From assembly GCF_004138135.1 (NCBI RefSeq), contig NZ_RYFD01000027.1:1-63329 (forward strand): a stretch of 63,329 nucleotides of DNA. The letters are read 5' to 3'. Positions 16,901 to 23,412 of this stretch are shown piece after piece; position 1 is the first letter of the stretch, and every line of letters begins with the position of its first letter. The position numbers were made by a program, and so were the translations under genes. A model generated the notes under the pieces. It saw only the letters and a list, made by a program, of their open reading frames with translations. It ran no database searches and had not been told where the DNA came from. The stretch comes from Candidatus Oscillochloris fontis (GTDB lineage Bacteria > Chloroflexota > Chloroflexia > Chloroflexales > Chloroflexaceae).

Positions 16901-18307
16901 GCTGATCAGCGTCGCGGTGGCAGCGGAACAGCGGATCTCGCCCCATGCCGTCTTGACCATCACGCGCGCAGCGACATTGACCGCATCGCCCATGACGGTA
17001 TACTCTTTGCGTTCGGCGGTACCGACATTCCCGGCAAAGACATTGCCCGTATTGAGGCCAATCCGCAGGTGCAAGGGCGGGAACTGGCCGAGGACACTCT
17101 TGGTGAGATGTTCATGTTGCAGCGCGACCTGCATTGCCAGCGCCGCCCTGGCGGCGCGTTCAGCGTGATCTTCATAGGCAATTGGGGCACCGAAGATCGC
17201 CAACAGCTTATCGCCCTCATCGGCCAGATCGAGCTTATTCACAAACCCGCCATACTGCTGCACCGCAGCCTGAAGTGGCTGGAGGAAGGCATCCACCACT
17301 GCGGCGGCATGGTGGGCGGGGAGTTGCTCCACCAGATCACTCAAGCCGATCACCTGAGCGAAGAGCACCGTCACCGGACGCAGATCGGCCTCGATCACCG
17401 GGCGCTGCGGGTCGGCGAGGATACGCAGCATGAGACTAGGGGGCAAGTAGGGGCTAATCTGGTCAATCTGGCTCATGAGCCGGGTGATCGCCGCCATATC
17501 GAAGCTCGTGATCGGCTCATCCAGGGGAGCAGGCGTGATCGTTGGCGCACTCTGGAAGTGGTGGACGCGCACATAGCCGGGGTACACCTCTTCGCCCTGA
17601 GCCTCGGCAGCGACGATGGGCCAAGCGAGTGGGCCTAGCACCAGTTCGCCCCGACCGCCGTAGCCTTCGGCGAGGGCCACACAATTGACGGTATGGCCCA
17701 TTGCGCTGTAGCGTAGGGCTTGGGGTTGGCCAGCGCTCACCAGGGCGATCCGCCCACGTTCGACACCGATGTGCATACTGAGGGGGAAGGTGCCGATACC
17801 CGGAACATGGCGTTGGAAGTCGCTCAGTTCATGCAGCAGATTCAGGGCGGTAGCGGTTGCAACTTGGGTATGGTTGGCACCCTCAAAGAGCACCAGCAGC
17901 GCATCACCGCCGAAGGTGATCAGATCGCCCCCGGCGCGCTGGATACTGCGGATCATCGTGCCGAAGTAGGAGTTGAGCGTATCGGTGACAATCTCGGTAC
18001 CCTCGCGGCCCAGGGTCGAGAGGCGTTCGGCGAGCGCAGTTGAGCCGCTCACATCGGCAAAGAGCAGCGTGCCCTCAACCCATTCGAGCCAGGGTTGCGC
18101 ACACTGATCGTGGAGTTGGTGTTGGAGCAGACGACGGGGCAGGTAGGTCGTCAGGGCATAGCGCACACTCGCCAGATGGGCCACCGCAGCGAAGAAATCC
18201 TGGTCGCGGGCGGCACCACTGAGCAACCGATCCGCCAGATCAGCACCGAGGTAGCGGCGCAAGACATCGGGTGAAGGGGAAGTCGTGATGTGGGCATTCT
18301 CAGGCAT
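13988..18307 (-). CDS. Double class III adenylate/guanylate cyclase - AAA/STAND ATPase - TPR protein
   Basis: 1439 residues. Start at 18307 with GAGGAAG upstream. The first cyclase domain (about 70-230) keeps the metal aspartates (FADVSGST and FGGDALLV). The second (about 300-460) reads LFAQVIGLSD, with Gln instead of the first metal Asp, and later GLNTGNVFAGNVG...VMGDAVNVAARV. The pair may therefore be asymmetric, with one intact and one damaged metal half. An ATPase follows, with Walker A SGEAGIGKTRL near 540. From about 950 to the end there are TPR repeats (NNLGYLAQLESDYARAVGHY type). Soluble; a signalling hub, perhaps regulated through the ATPase and TPR part. A 72-aa peptide gene is tightly coupled behind it. 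Confidence 0.9.
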   Translation of the reverse strand: MPENAHITTSPSPDVLRRYLGADLADRLLSGAARDQDFFAAVAHLASVRYALTTYLPRRLLQHQLHDQCAQPWLEWVEGTLLFADVSGSTALAERLSTLGREGTEIVTDTLNSYFGTMIRSIQRAGGDLITFGGDALLVLFEGANHTQVATATALNLLHELSDFQRHVPGIGTFPLSMHIGVERGRIALVSAGQPQALRYSAMGHTVNCVALAEGYGGRGELVLGPLAWPIVAAEAQGEEVYPGYVRVHHFQSAPTITPAPLDEPITSFDMAAITRLMSQIDQISPYLPPSLMLRILADPQRPVIEADLRPVTVLFAQVIGLSDLVEQLPAHHAAAVVDAFLQPLQAAVQQYGGFVNKLDLADEGDKLLAIFGAPIAYEDHAERAARAALAMQVALQHEHLTKSVLGQFPPLHLRIGLNTGNVFAGNVGTAERKEYTVMGDAVNVAARVMVKTAWGEIRCSAATATLISHTLQCEDPQHVAVKGKAEPLELLRLVGERGVDADQLEVRTPLVGRERELIWLREHVAQMLAGSGRVVRVSGEAGIGKTRLVSELFDDHPHLHTIHVRCLSFNTNTPYTPWADLLSTICGVEPTDDHTTRIARLSSALEASNIPAEDWLPLLAELLRIEVGDSAIIRALDPQQRQVRRFEIITSLVHTVARTEHGVLITFDNLHWADQVSLDLWQYLAANLDSMPIMLLGLHRGELNWGGGPQGDAADELDLGRLADADCARLLASLARDHTLSDDLRYQIIARAGGNPLFLEELLHALRSSNTALDALPDSLSGLLLARIDRLNERARALLRVAAVIGQRFPISVLRAVYLEEQSVLLNQLANLDAQELTRLEREFPDHIHLFRHGLMQEVIYQSLLYSRRRELHRRIGEYLEHQYTHELAQVRAEYGDASREYLVQIGRNGSLLSRAARANGNAIFLLAHHYRNSDRPDRAVPYLLLSGHIARDDYANEQALQFYQWALEALGDKRHDPQMWEAREAMGDVLCTLGNYDQAQREYAALLVDTGTPLPPAVAAEVLRSWGDALEKQGSYAEALEKLRQAESLCQQALNTVPPLLLSAIYADMGMVLFRIGEYEQALSICQTGLAKIRNNRRSAEDERIEADLQRQIGTIHAMRGQYDQARFHFENALAAQEEIDDLFGCSRSHNNLGYLAQLESDYARAVGHYEQAQELARKVQSKYVLSSVLLNLADSYCRLDRYAEAEYTCKEALALFQEMGDRDGIAKVYDTLGFIADSRGEYSQALTHYQTALGLHRELDSSYQEGNTLALIASMRNALNSPAEARELAQQAYAIGERIQAPQLLVEALIALAEADLRSAALTAAVAQATQAATLAEQIGSRANYGTARRLLGQIAAAQNLPADEHFLAAEQTFHQIQSRLELARTWAAYGAYLSSCNPAAATTYLIQAEETFRRIEANAELHHLIAYRTTQQRQE

Positions 18308-18321
18308 CAGGCAACTTCCTC

Positions 18322-18390
18322 AGGGTCGAAGCATTGCCCACCAACCCAGTTCGTGTTCCCCAGAACCTATGGTGCGCGATGCTTCGCTGT
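18322..18390. repeat. Palindromic element, degenerate copy B
   Basis: Inverted ends AGGGTCGAAGCATTGCC and GCGATGCTTCGC... are diverged, but the core (GGGGAACACGAACTGGGTTGG on the minus strand) fits the family of the copies at 1412, 31779, 44732 and 58801. It sits between the cyclase and beta-helix genes. Confidence 0.7.
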
Positions 18391-18399
18391 TATAGGTGA

Positions 18400-20052
18400 T
18401 TAATGGGGCGGGGCGCAGGCAGGCGCTTCAGTCAGCCAGGGGGCAAAGAGGATATTACTGCCCACCGAATCGCCGCGACCCTCTGGGTTGGCATCGGGTT
18501 CATAGGGGCCAGAGGAATCGCCCCACCAGTTGTTGCGCATATCGAGCAGCACTTCGCTGGTCGCCCCCCGGCCCAGGCCATATTTGAGATAGACCGGTTC
18601 GATGGGTGGAACGTGCTCATCAAGCAGGTTATTGATCACATTCAGTTGCCCGAAGGTCGGCACACCATTCGGCGCGACCTGAATGGTCTGGGTGCGTAGC
18701 CCAAAGCCGAGGCCATCACCAATCAGGGTATTACAGGTGACATTCCCCTGGATCGGGCCATTGGTGAGCAGTTGCAGATTGGGCGTCCCACCGCGTACCA
18801 GATTGCCAGCAAGATCGAGCAACAGGGCACTAAAGGTACTCTGGTTCGCGATCCGCACCATGGGCGCACCATCGCTCAGCCGGTTCCCGGCGATGCGGTT
18901 GCGGTGCAGGGTGACATTGGTACCCAGGCTATAGCTGGCATCAAGCGCAGCACCAAACGGCACATCATTCCCGGCGATCTCGCTATCCTTGATCTCCAAC
19001 TGGGAGTCATTCACCAACACCCCGCCGCCATTCTCGGTGATGCGCGTGTTGCGCAAGGTCAGGCTGCCCGACTCAACCGCCATCAGCGTACCGCCCGCTC
19101 CCCCGCCACTAATCTGGGTATACTCCATCACAAGGTAGCTACCGGGGCGACCGAAGATACCACTCCAGCGGGCGCGGGTAGTACCAACAAAGCGTACCGG
19201 TTGTTGCGCCGTCCCCATCACCAACAGGCGACCGCCATCAACATAAATTGAGACCCCTGGATCGAGGCGCACCTCAACCCCCGGCTCGATCACCAGTTCA
19301 GCGCCGGGCGGGATCTGAACATCGCGACGTAGCGTAATCGGGCTTTGCCCAGTTTGCCAGTGGACATCCCCGCGCACCACATCAGCCGGGATGGCTGTGG
19401 GCAGCACCGATGTGGGCGTGCGGGTGGGTGGTGGCTCCTTGGGATCGGCGGGGATGGGCGTATTGGCGGGAGCGTCGGCGGCGACCACCGAATGGGTAGG
19501 GGTGGGCGGATTGGTCGGCAGTGGCGGGCTTGTCGGTTGAACCACCCGAGTCGGCGCAGGTGCCTGGGTTGGCACCGGCAGAACCGTCGGGCTAGGTCGC
19601 AGCGTCGGCTGGGTTGGCGGTGTTCCTTCGGGTTCCACAATGGGGTACGCGCTGGTGCTACTCGTTGGCGACTCGAGAGCGTTGGAGGTGGCGAGGGCCG
19701 CATTCGTGGTTGCATCCAACCCTGGGTAAGCACTGACCGTTGCACTGGGATTGACCGGGCTGGGATTGACCGGGCTAGGATTGACCGGGCTAGGATAGAC
19801 CAGATCAGTTGATGTGGGGGTAAGCCCCGCCATTCCTGGATCGGTGGGCGTAATCAGGGCGACACTCGACGGTTCCAGCCCACCGGACGTACTCGTTGGC
19901 GGGATCGGTGGGGTACTCAGATTAGGGGTGAAGAAGAAGGTCAGTCCCAATGAGAAGAAGAGAAAGACCAGCGCACCGATCAAGATCAACCGTTCGCGGC
20001 CGATATGTGGGGTGGAGGATGGATTTGGTGGTGGCGTCTCTTCATCAGACAC
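18400..20052 (-). CDS. Membrane-anchored right-handed beta-helix (NosD/pectate-lyase-like) protein
   Basis: Start taken as GTG 20052, because AAAGGAAAG lies upstream; a longer TTG-initiated frame would begin inside a palindromic repeat. 550 residues. One membrane segment (about residues 18-40, ILIGALVFLFFSLGLTFFF) and then some 140 residues of Pro/Thr/Ser-rich linker with VNPSP repeats. The external domain has parallel beta-helix features: GDVHW...LRRDVQIPPGAELVIEPGV, repeated TLRNTRITENGG and LEIKDSEIAGND strands, and a closing NNWWGDSSGP, the typical ending of NosD-like repeats. Probably a surface protein binding or acting on polysaccharide. Confidence 0.78.
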   Translation of the reverse strand: MSDEETPPPNPSSTPHIGRERLILIGALVFLFFSLGLTFFFTPNLSTPPIPPTSTSGGLEPSSVALITPTDPGMAGLTPTSTDLVYPSPVNPSPVNPSPVNPSATVSAYPGLDATTNAALATSNALESPTSSTSAYPIVEPEGTPPTQPTLRPSPTVLPVPTQAPAPTRVVQPTSPPLPTNPPTPTHSVVAADAPANTPIPADPKEPPPTRTPTSVLPTAIPADVVRGDVHWQTGQSPITLRRDVQIPPGAELVIEPGVEVRLDPGVSIYVDGGRLLVMGTAQQPVRFVGTTRARWSGIFGRPGSYLVMEYTQISGGGAGGTLMAVESGSLTLRNTRITENGGGVLVNDSQLEIKDSEIAGNDVPFGAALDASYSLGTNVTLHRNRIAGNRLSDGAPMVRIANQSTFSALLLDLAGNLVRGGTPNLQLLTNGPIQGNVTCNTLIGDGLGFGLRTQTIQVAPNGVPTFGQLNVINNLLDEHVPPIEPVYLKYGLGRGATSEVLLDMRNNWWGDSSGPYEPDANPEGRGDSVGSNILFAPWLTEAPACAPPH

Positions 20053-20075
20053 GGGGACTTTCCTTTGTCCGGCTG

Positions 20076-20108
20076 AGCTTCCGGGAAGCTTCAAGCTTCT
20101 CGGAAGCT
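20076..20108. repeat. AGCTTCCGGGAAGCT palindrome
   Basis: A compound palindrome of two AGCTTCC(G/C)GGAAGC halves around TTCAAGCTTC. Related copies are at 20837-20866 and 41811-41840, and a half copy at 36991-37005. It is another short dispersed repeat of this genome. Confidence 0.75.
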
Positions 20109-20119
20109 AGGAGGTTGCC

Positions 20120-20779
20120 TTAATTCAGATCCTCAACACTATTGGTAGACAAAAAGATCACCCGCTCACCAATGTTTGTGGCTCGGTCAGCGGTACGTTC
20201 GAGGGCGTGGATGGCATCAAGCATATCAATTGCGGCTTCGACCTTGTCTGGATCAGCCTTGACGAGGCCGATAATCTCACTACGCAGTTGATCTTCGAGT
20301 TCATCAACCCGTTCATCGCTCTGCGCCAGACTGTGAGCGAGGGCCACATCCTGACGGATGAAGGCTTCGAGGCTGGTATTGAGCATTTGGATGGCCAACG
20401 TAGCCATCTCCTTGATCGCCGGGGGTGGCGTGACTAGCACCGGACGACGGGTTGCACGGCGGACGCGGCGGGCAATAATATTGGCATAATCGCCAATCCG
20501 CTCCAACTCGCTCGCAATTGCGTTGGCGACGGTGATGAGCCGCAGATCGCTGGCGACAATCGGCTGCTGGGTGGCCAGCAGATGGATAGTGCGTTCTTCT
20601 AACGAACGCCAGACCTCGTCGATCTGCGCATCATCGTGGATGATTTGCGTGGCTATCGTCGAGTCCCACGTATCTAGGCTGGTGATGGCCCGCAGCAGGG
20701 CTTGTTCGACCATGCTGCCCATACGCAGCAGGTCTTCGCGTAGGCTGCTGATCTGCCGGGTGTAGCGCTCGCGCACCAT
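20120..20779 (-). CDS. phoU: PhoU-family phosphate-signalling protein
   Basis: 219 residues. GAGGAG stands about 10 bases before the ATG. Two PhoU repeats are visible: an N-terminal RQISSLREDLLRMG...ALLRAITSLDTWDSTIA and a second EMATLAIQMLNTSLEAFIRQDVALA. The metal-binding signatures occur as E(E)RTIHLLA...LRLITVANAIASELERIGDYANIIARRV and a second IHALERTADRATNIGERVIF (ERxxD...N). PhoU links the Pst phosphate transporter to the PhoR kinase and represses the Pho regulon when phosphate is plentiful. No pst genes are adjacent. Confidence 0.93.
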   Translation of the reverse strand: MVRERYTRQISSLREDLLRMGSMVEQALLRAITSLDTWDSTIATQIIHDDAQIDEVWRSLEERTIHLLATQQPIVASDLRLITVANAIASELERIGDYANIIARRVRRATRRPVLVTPPPAIKEMATLAIQMLNTSLEAFIRQDVALAHSLAQSDERVDELEDQLRSEIIGLVKADPDKVEAAIDMLDAIHALERTADRATNIGERVIFLSTNSVEDLN

Positions 20780-20836
20780 GGGCGTTGCTCCTCAAACTCA
20801 ACGAGAAGTATGCCCATAGGATAGCACATTTTCTGT

Positions 20837-20866
20837 GCTTCCGGGAAGCTTCAAGCTTCCCAGAAG
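20837..20866. repeat. AGCTTCCGGGAAGCT palindrome, second copy
   Basis: Same family as 20076-20108, lying upstream of phoU. With the TTTGGTGG hairpin at 20929-20974 it fills most of the 314-base gap before the hydrolase gene; the rest of the gap carries that gene's promoter. Confidence 0.7.
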
Positions 20867-20928
20867 TAGGGCATGCGCAAAGTCACCTCCGGTGGGGTTC
20901 GGGGGGTGGCGACGCCGCCCCGAAGATC

Positions 20929-20974
20929 TTTGGTGGTGTGTTTTGGCGGCGAAGCCACCAAAACACGCCACCAA
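20929..20974. repeat. TTTGGTGG palindrome, long copy
   Basis: Imperfect 21-22-base arms 20929-20950 and 20954-20974 around GAA. Related to 13720-13760. It could act as a terminator-like hairpin upstream of the hydrolase promoter. Confidence 0.65.
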
Positions 20975-21026
20975 TTGGGGCCTGGGGCTTGCCCCAACAA
21001 CGTTGCATATGCCCCGAAATAGGAAC

Positions 21027-21055
21027 TTGACAACCACCGTTGGGGGATTTATAAT
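21027..21055 (+). promoter_or_regulatory. Consensus sigma-70-type promoter
   Basis: TTGACA at 21027-21032, exactly 17 bases, then TATAAT at 21050-21055. Both boxes are perfect matches. It would start transcription near 21062, about 32 bases before the hydrolase ATG. No other promoter in the window is this close to consensus. Confidence 0.85.
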
Positions 21056-21075
21056 TAGTGTCAATAATACACTAA
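21055..21075. promoter_or_regulatory. Putative operator palindrome TTAGTG-N9-CACTAA
   Basis: A 6-base inverted repeat overlaps the last base of the -10 box and the likely start site, the classic place for a repressor. The regulated gene is nicotinamidase-like, so an NAD-related repressor (for example NrtR) is a guess; I cannot confirm the motif from memory. Confidence 0.5.
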
Positions 21076-21093
21076 AATCAATCGGAGGCTCCT

Positions 21094-21807
21094 ATGACCC
21101 GCGAACTCAACCTCTGCCGCACCGCGCTACCCTTCTTGGCCTACGTGGATGCTTGGTACGCCAACTTGCCCGCCGGGGATCTGGCTACTCTGGTTGGCGA
21201 TCAGCCGGAGCGGGTGGCGATCTTCTCGATTGATCTGATCAACGGCTTCTGCACGATTGGGCCATTGGCTGGGCCACGTGTCGCGGCGCTGATTCCCGGC
21301 GTGGTTGATCTCTTCACCCGCGCCTATGCGTTGGGGGTGCGTAACTTTGTTCTCACTCAGGATACCCACGATCCGCAGGCACCGGAGTTTGCCTGTTACC
21401 CCCCACACTGCCTCGCCGGAACCCCGGAGAGTGCGACGGTCGCTGAGTTAGCCGCGTTACCCTTTGCGGATCAGATCACCACGATTGCCAAGAACTCGCT
21501 CAGTTCGCACCTCGGCACAACCCTTGGCGCATGGATGGCGGCGCATTCAGCGGTAGATACCTTTGTGGTGGTGGGGGATTGTACCGATCTGTGTGTCTTT
21601 AGTGCGGCTATGCACCTGCGCCTAGAGGCGAATGCGCTCAACCTCCAGCGGCGGGTGATCGTTGCAGCCGCAGTGGTAGACACCTTTGATACGCCGGTGG
21701 AGGTGGCGCAGCAGTTGGGGATCATGGCGCATGATGGTGATCTGCACCATGCGCTCTTCCTGCACTCGATGGCCCAGAACGGGGTTGAGGTAGTGGCGAG
21801 CCTGTAG
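21094..21807 (+). CDS. Isochorismatase-family cysteine hydrolase (nicotinamidase-like)
   Basis: 237 residues; GGAGG is 5-9 bases before the ATG. The catalytic triad of the family is present: Asp47 (FSIDLINGFC), Lys133 (AKNSLSS) and Cys167 (GDCTDLCVFSAA), with the cis-peptide region before the Cys. Such enzymes deamidate nicotinamide or split isochorismate and related amides. Metal-binding DxH, which PncA has after the first Asp, appears as TQDTHD near residue 90. I favour a nicotinamidase-type amidohydrolase but not strongly. Expressed from the near-perfect promoter and possible operator just upstream. Confidence 0.85.
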   Translation: MTRELNLCRTALPFLAYVDAWYANLPAGDLATLVGDQPERVAIFSIDLINGFCTIGPLAGPRVAALIPGVVDLFTRAYALGVRNFVLTQDTHDPQAPEFACYPPHCLAGTPESATVAELAALPFADQITTIAKNSLSSHLGTTLGAWMAAHSAVDTFVVVGDCTDLCVFSAAMHLRLEANALNLQRRVIVAAAVVDTFDTPVEVAQQLGIMAHDGDLHHALFLHSMAQNGVEVVASL

Positions 21808-21810
21808 GCG

Positions 21811-23412
21811 CTACTCCTCAATAATGAAGATACTCCCCGGCATGTGTTTGGCGCGTTTTTTTGGATCGACTGAGCGCTGGGCGACTTCGCCGGGGTGGCT
21901 GGGGTGGCGCAGGCGCGAACTGACCGCAATGATCGAGATGCTCACGAGCGGGTAGATGCTAGGATGGCCCTGGCGGTCGTGGCCACTGATATAGCCGCGT
22001 TGGCGTGCCTCGCGGTCGTAGAAGAGCGGGGCTGTGGTATCGAAACGAGTGATAGCGTTGTGGCAGATCGTCTCAAGCCGATCAAGGCTGGTGATCACCA
22101 CAAAATCATCACCGCCAATATGGCCAACAAAATCGTCGGGGTTGCCAAACTCGCGCACGGCATCGAGCAGGATCTGGGCGGTGCGTTGGATCACCGCATC
22201 GCCCTTGAGGAAGCCGTAGGTGTCGTTATAGGCTTTGAAGTTGTCCAGATCGCAATAACAGACGGCAAAAGGAGGATCGCGCTGCTCAATCCGTTGGCTA
22301 ATCGCACGTTCGATGGCGATATTCCCCGGTAGGCGGGTGGAGGGATTCGCGCCACCTTCGCGTTCACTGCGGCGCATCGCGGCTTGGACGCGCGCATTCA
22401 ATTCAACATCGCTAAAGGGTTTGGTGATGTAATCATCGGCTCCAAGCTGCAATCCGCGTACCTTGTCGGCAGGTGAATTGATCGCCGACAGCAGAATGAT
22501 CGGGGTGAGTTGGGTTTCGGGTTGGACACGCAAACCGCCTAGCACCGTAAAGCCATCTATATCGGGCAGCAACAGATCGAGCAGTATGAGATCAAACTGC
22601 TGCTTGCGCACAATCCGCAACGCCTCGGCACCACTACTCACCACCGTCGTCATGTAGCCTTCGCTAGAGAACTGCGCGGCGATCAGGTAGGCGATGTCGG
22701 GTTCATCCTCAACGATCAGGATGTGGGGCATACTATGGCGATGGTTACAGGTGAGGTGAAGACAGATCTCGATCTGTTCGAGGAGCCAGGTATCATCGTT
22801 GCTTGGTCTAGTGGCCGTATCAGGCAGCAAGATGAGCGGGATCATCTTGGTTTCGGGATCTTCGTTGAGGATCTGGCCGATCAGATTAGCTTGGGCATCC
22901 AGATGCGGATCGAGAATGATGATCCCCGGTCGTACTTGGCGCGCCAGATCGATCCCGGCGCTGGTCTCGTTGGCCCAGATCAGGTGGTGCCCGCGCACCT
23001 CTAGCTCCATGATCAGGTTCGCAGAGATGCTGGTCGGGTTCATGATCAGGAGCAGATTCTGGTGCTGTGAGGGCTGGTTAGGGGTCGCAAGCGGGCCATG
23101 GTAGTGGGTCGCAACCGGGCTGCGCTGTGTTGCTGGCGGCTGTACCGGGTTGGTTGGGCTATGCGTCTTGCCGATCATCCCCGTTGGCAACTCGATGCGG
23201 ACGTGGCTATCCACGATCTGCGCGTGGGTCAGAATCTGATCACAAGCGAGGCGGAGACGTTCAATATTGCGCTCAATGGTTGCCAAGAGCAGGAGCGCAC
23301 GCTGCTCATCTTCGCGTGAGCGGCGCAATAAGCCTACCGCCCCTTGGAGTGCCGTAAGCGGTGAGATCAGCGTATGGACAAAACGATCTAGATCGACCGA
23401 GCTAGAGTTCAT
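21811..23412 (-). CDS. Response regulator with REC domains and GGDEF-type domain
   Basis: 533 residues. The N-terminus (HTLISPLTALQGAVGLLRRSR) resembles a histidine-kinase dimerisation helix without kinase core. It is followed by a degenerate receiver (NLLLIMNPTS...IIILDPHLD), a good receiver (HILIVEDEPD, phospho-Asp in LILLDLLLPD, Lys in ITKPFS) and a diguanylate-cyclase-like domain. The signature loop is GGDDF, not GGDEF. Both AVCYCDLDNFKAYND and the KGDAV region are conserved, so activity is possible but uncertain. Its start overlaps the end of the hybrid kinase gene by 11 bases: last gene of a four-gene operon. Confidence 0.88.
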   Translation of the reverse strand: MNSSSVDLDRFVHTLISPLTALQGAVGLLRRSREDEQRALLLLATIERNIERLRLACDQILTHAQIVDSHVRIELPTGMIGKTHSPTNPVQPPATQRSPVATHYHGPLATPNQPSQHQNLLLIMNPTSISANLIMELEVRGHHLIWANETSAGIDLARQVRPGIIILDPHLDAQANLIGQILNEDPETKMIPLILLPDTATRPSNDDTWLLEQIEICLHLTCNHRHSMPHILIVEDEPDIAYLIAAQFSSEGYMTTVVSSGAEALRIVRKQQFDLILLDLLLPDIDGFTVLGGLRVQPETQLTPIILLSAINSPADKVRGLQLGADDYITKPFSDVELNARVQAAMRRSEREGGANPSTRLPGNIAIERAISQRIEQRDPPFAVCYCDLDNFKAYNDTYGFLKGDAVIQRTAQILLDAVREFGNPDDFVGHIGGDDFVVITSLDRLETICHNAITRFDTTAPLFYDREARQRGYISGHDRQGHPSIYPLVSISIIAVSSRLRHPSHPGEVAQRSVDPKKRAKHMPGSIFIIEE

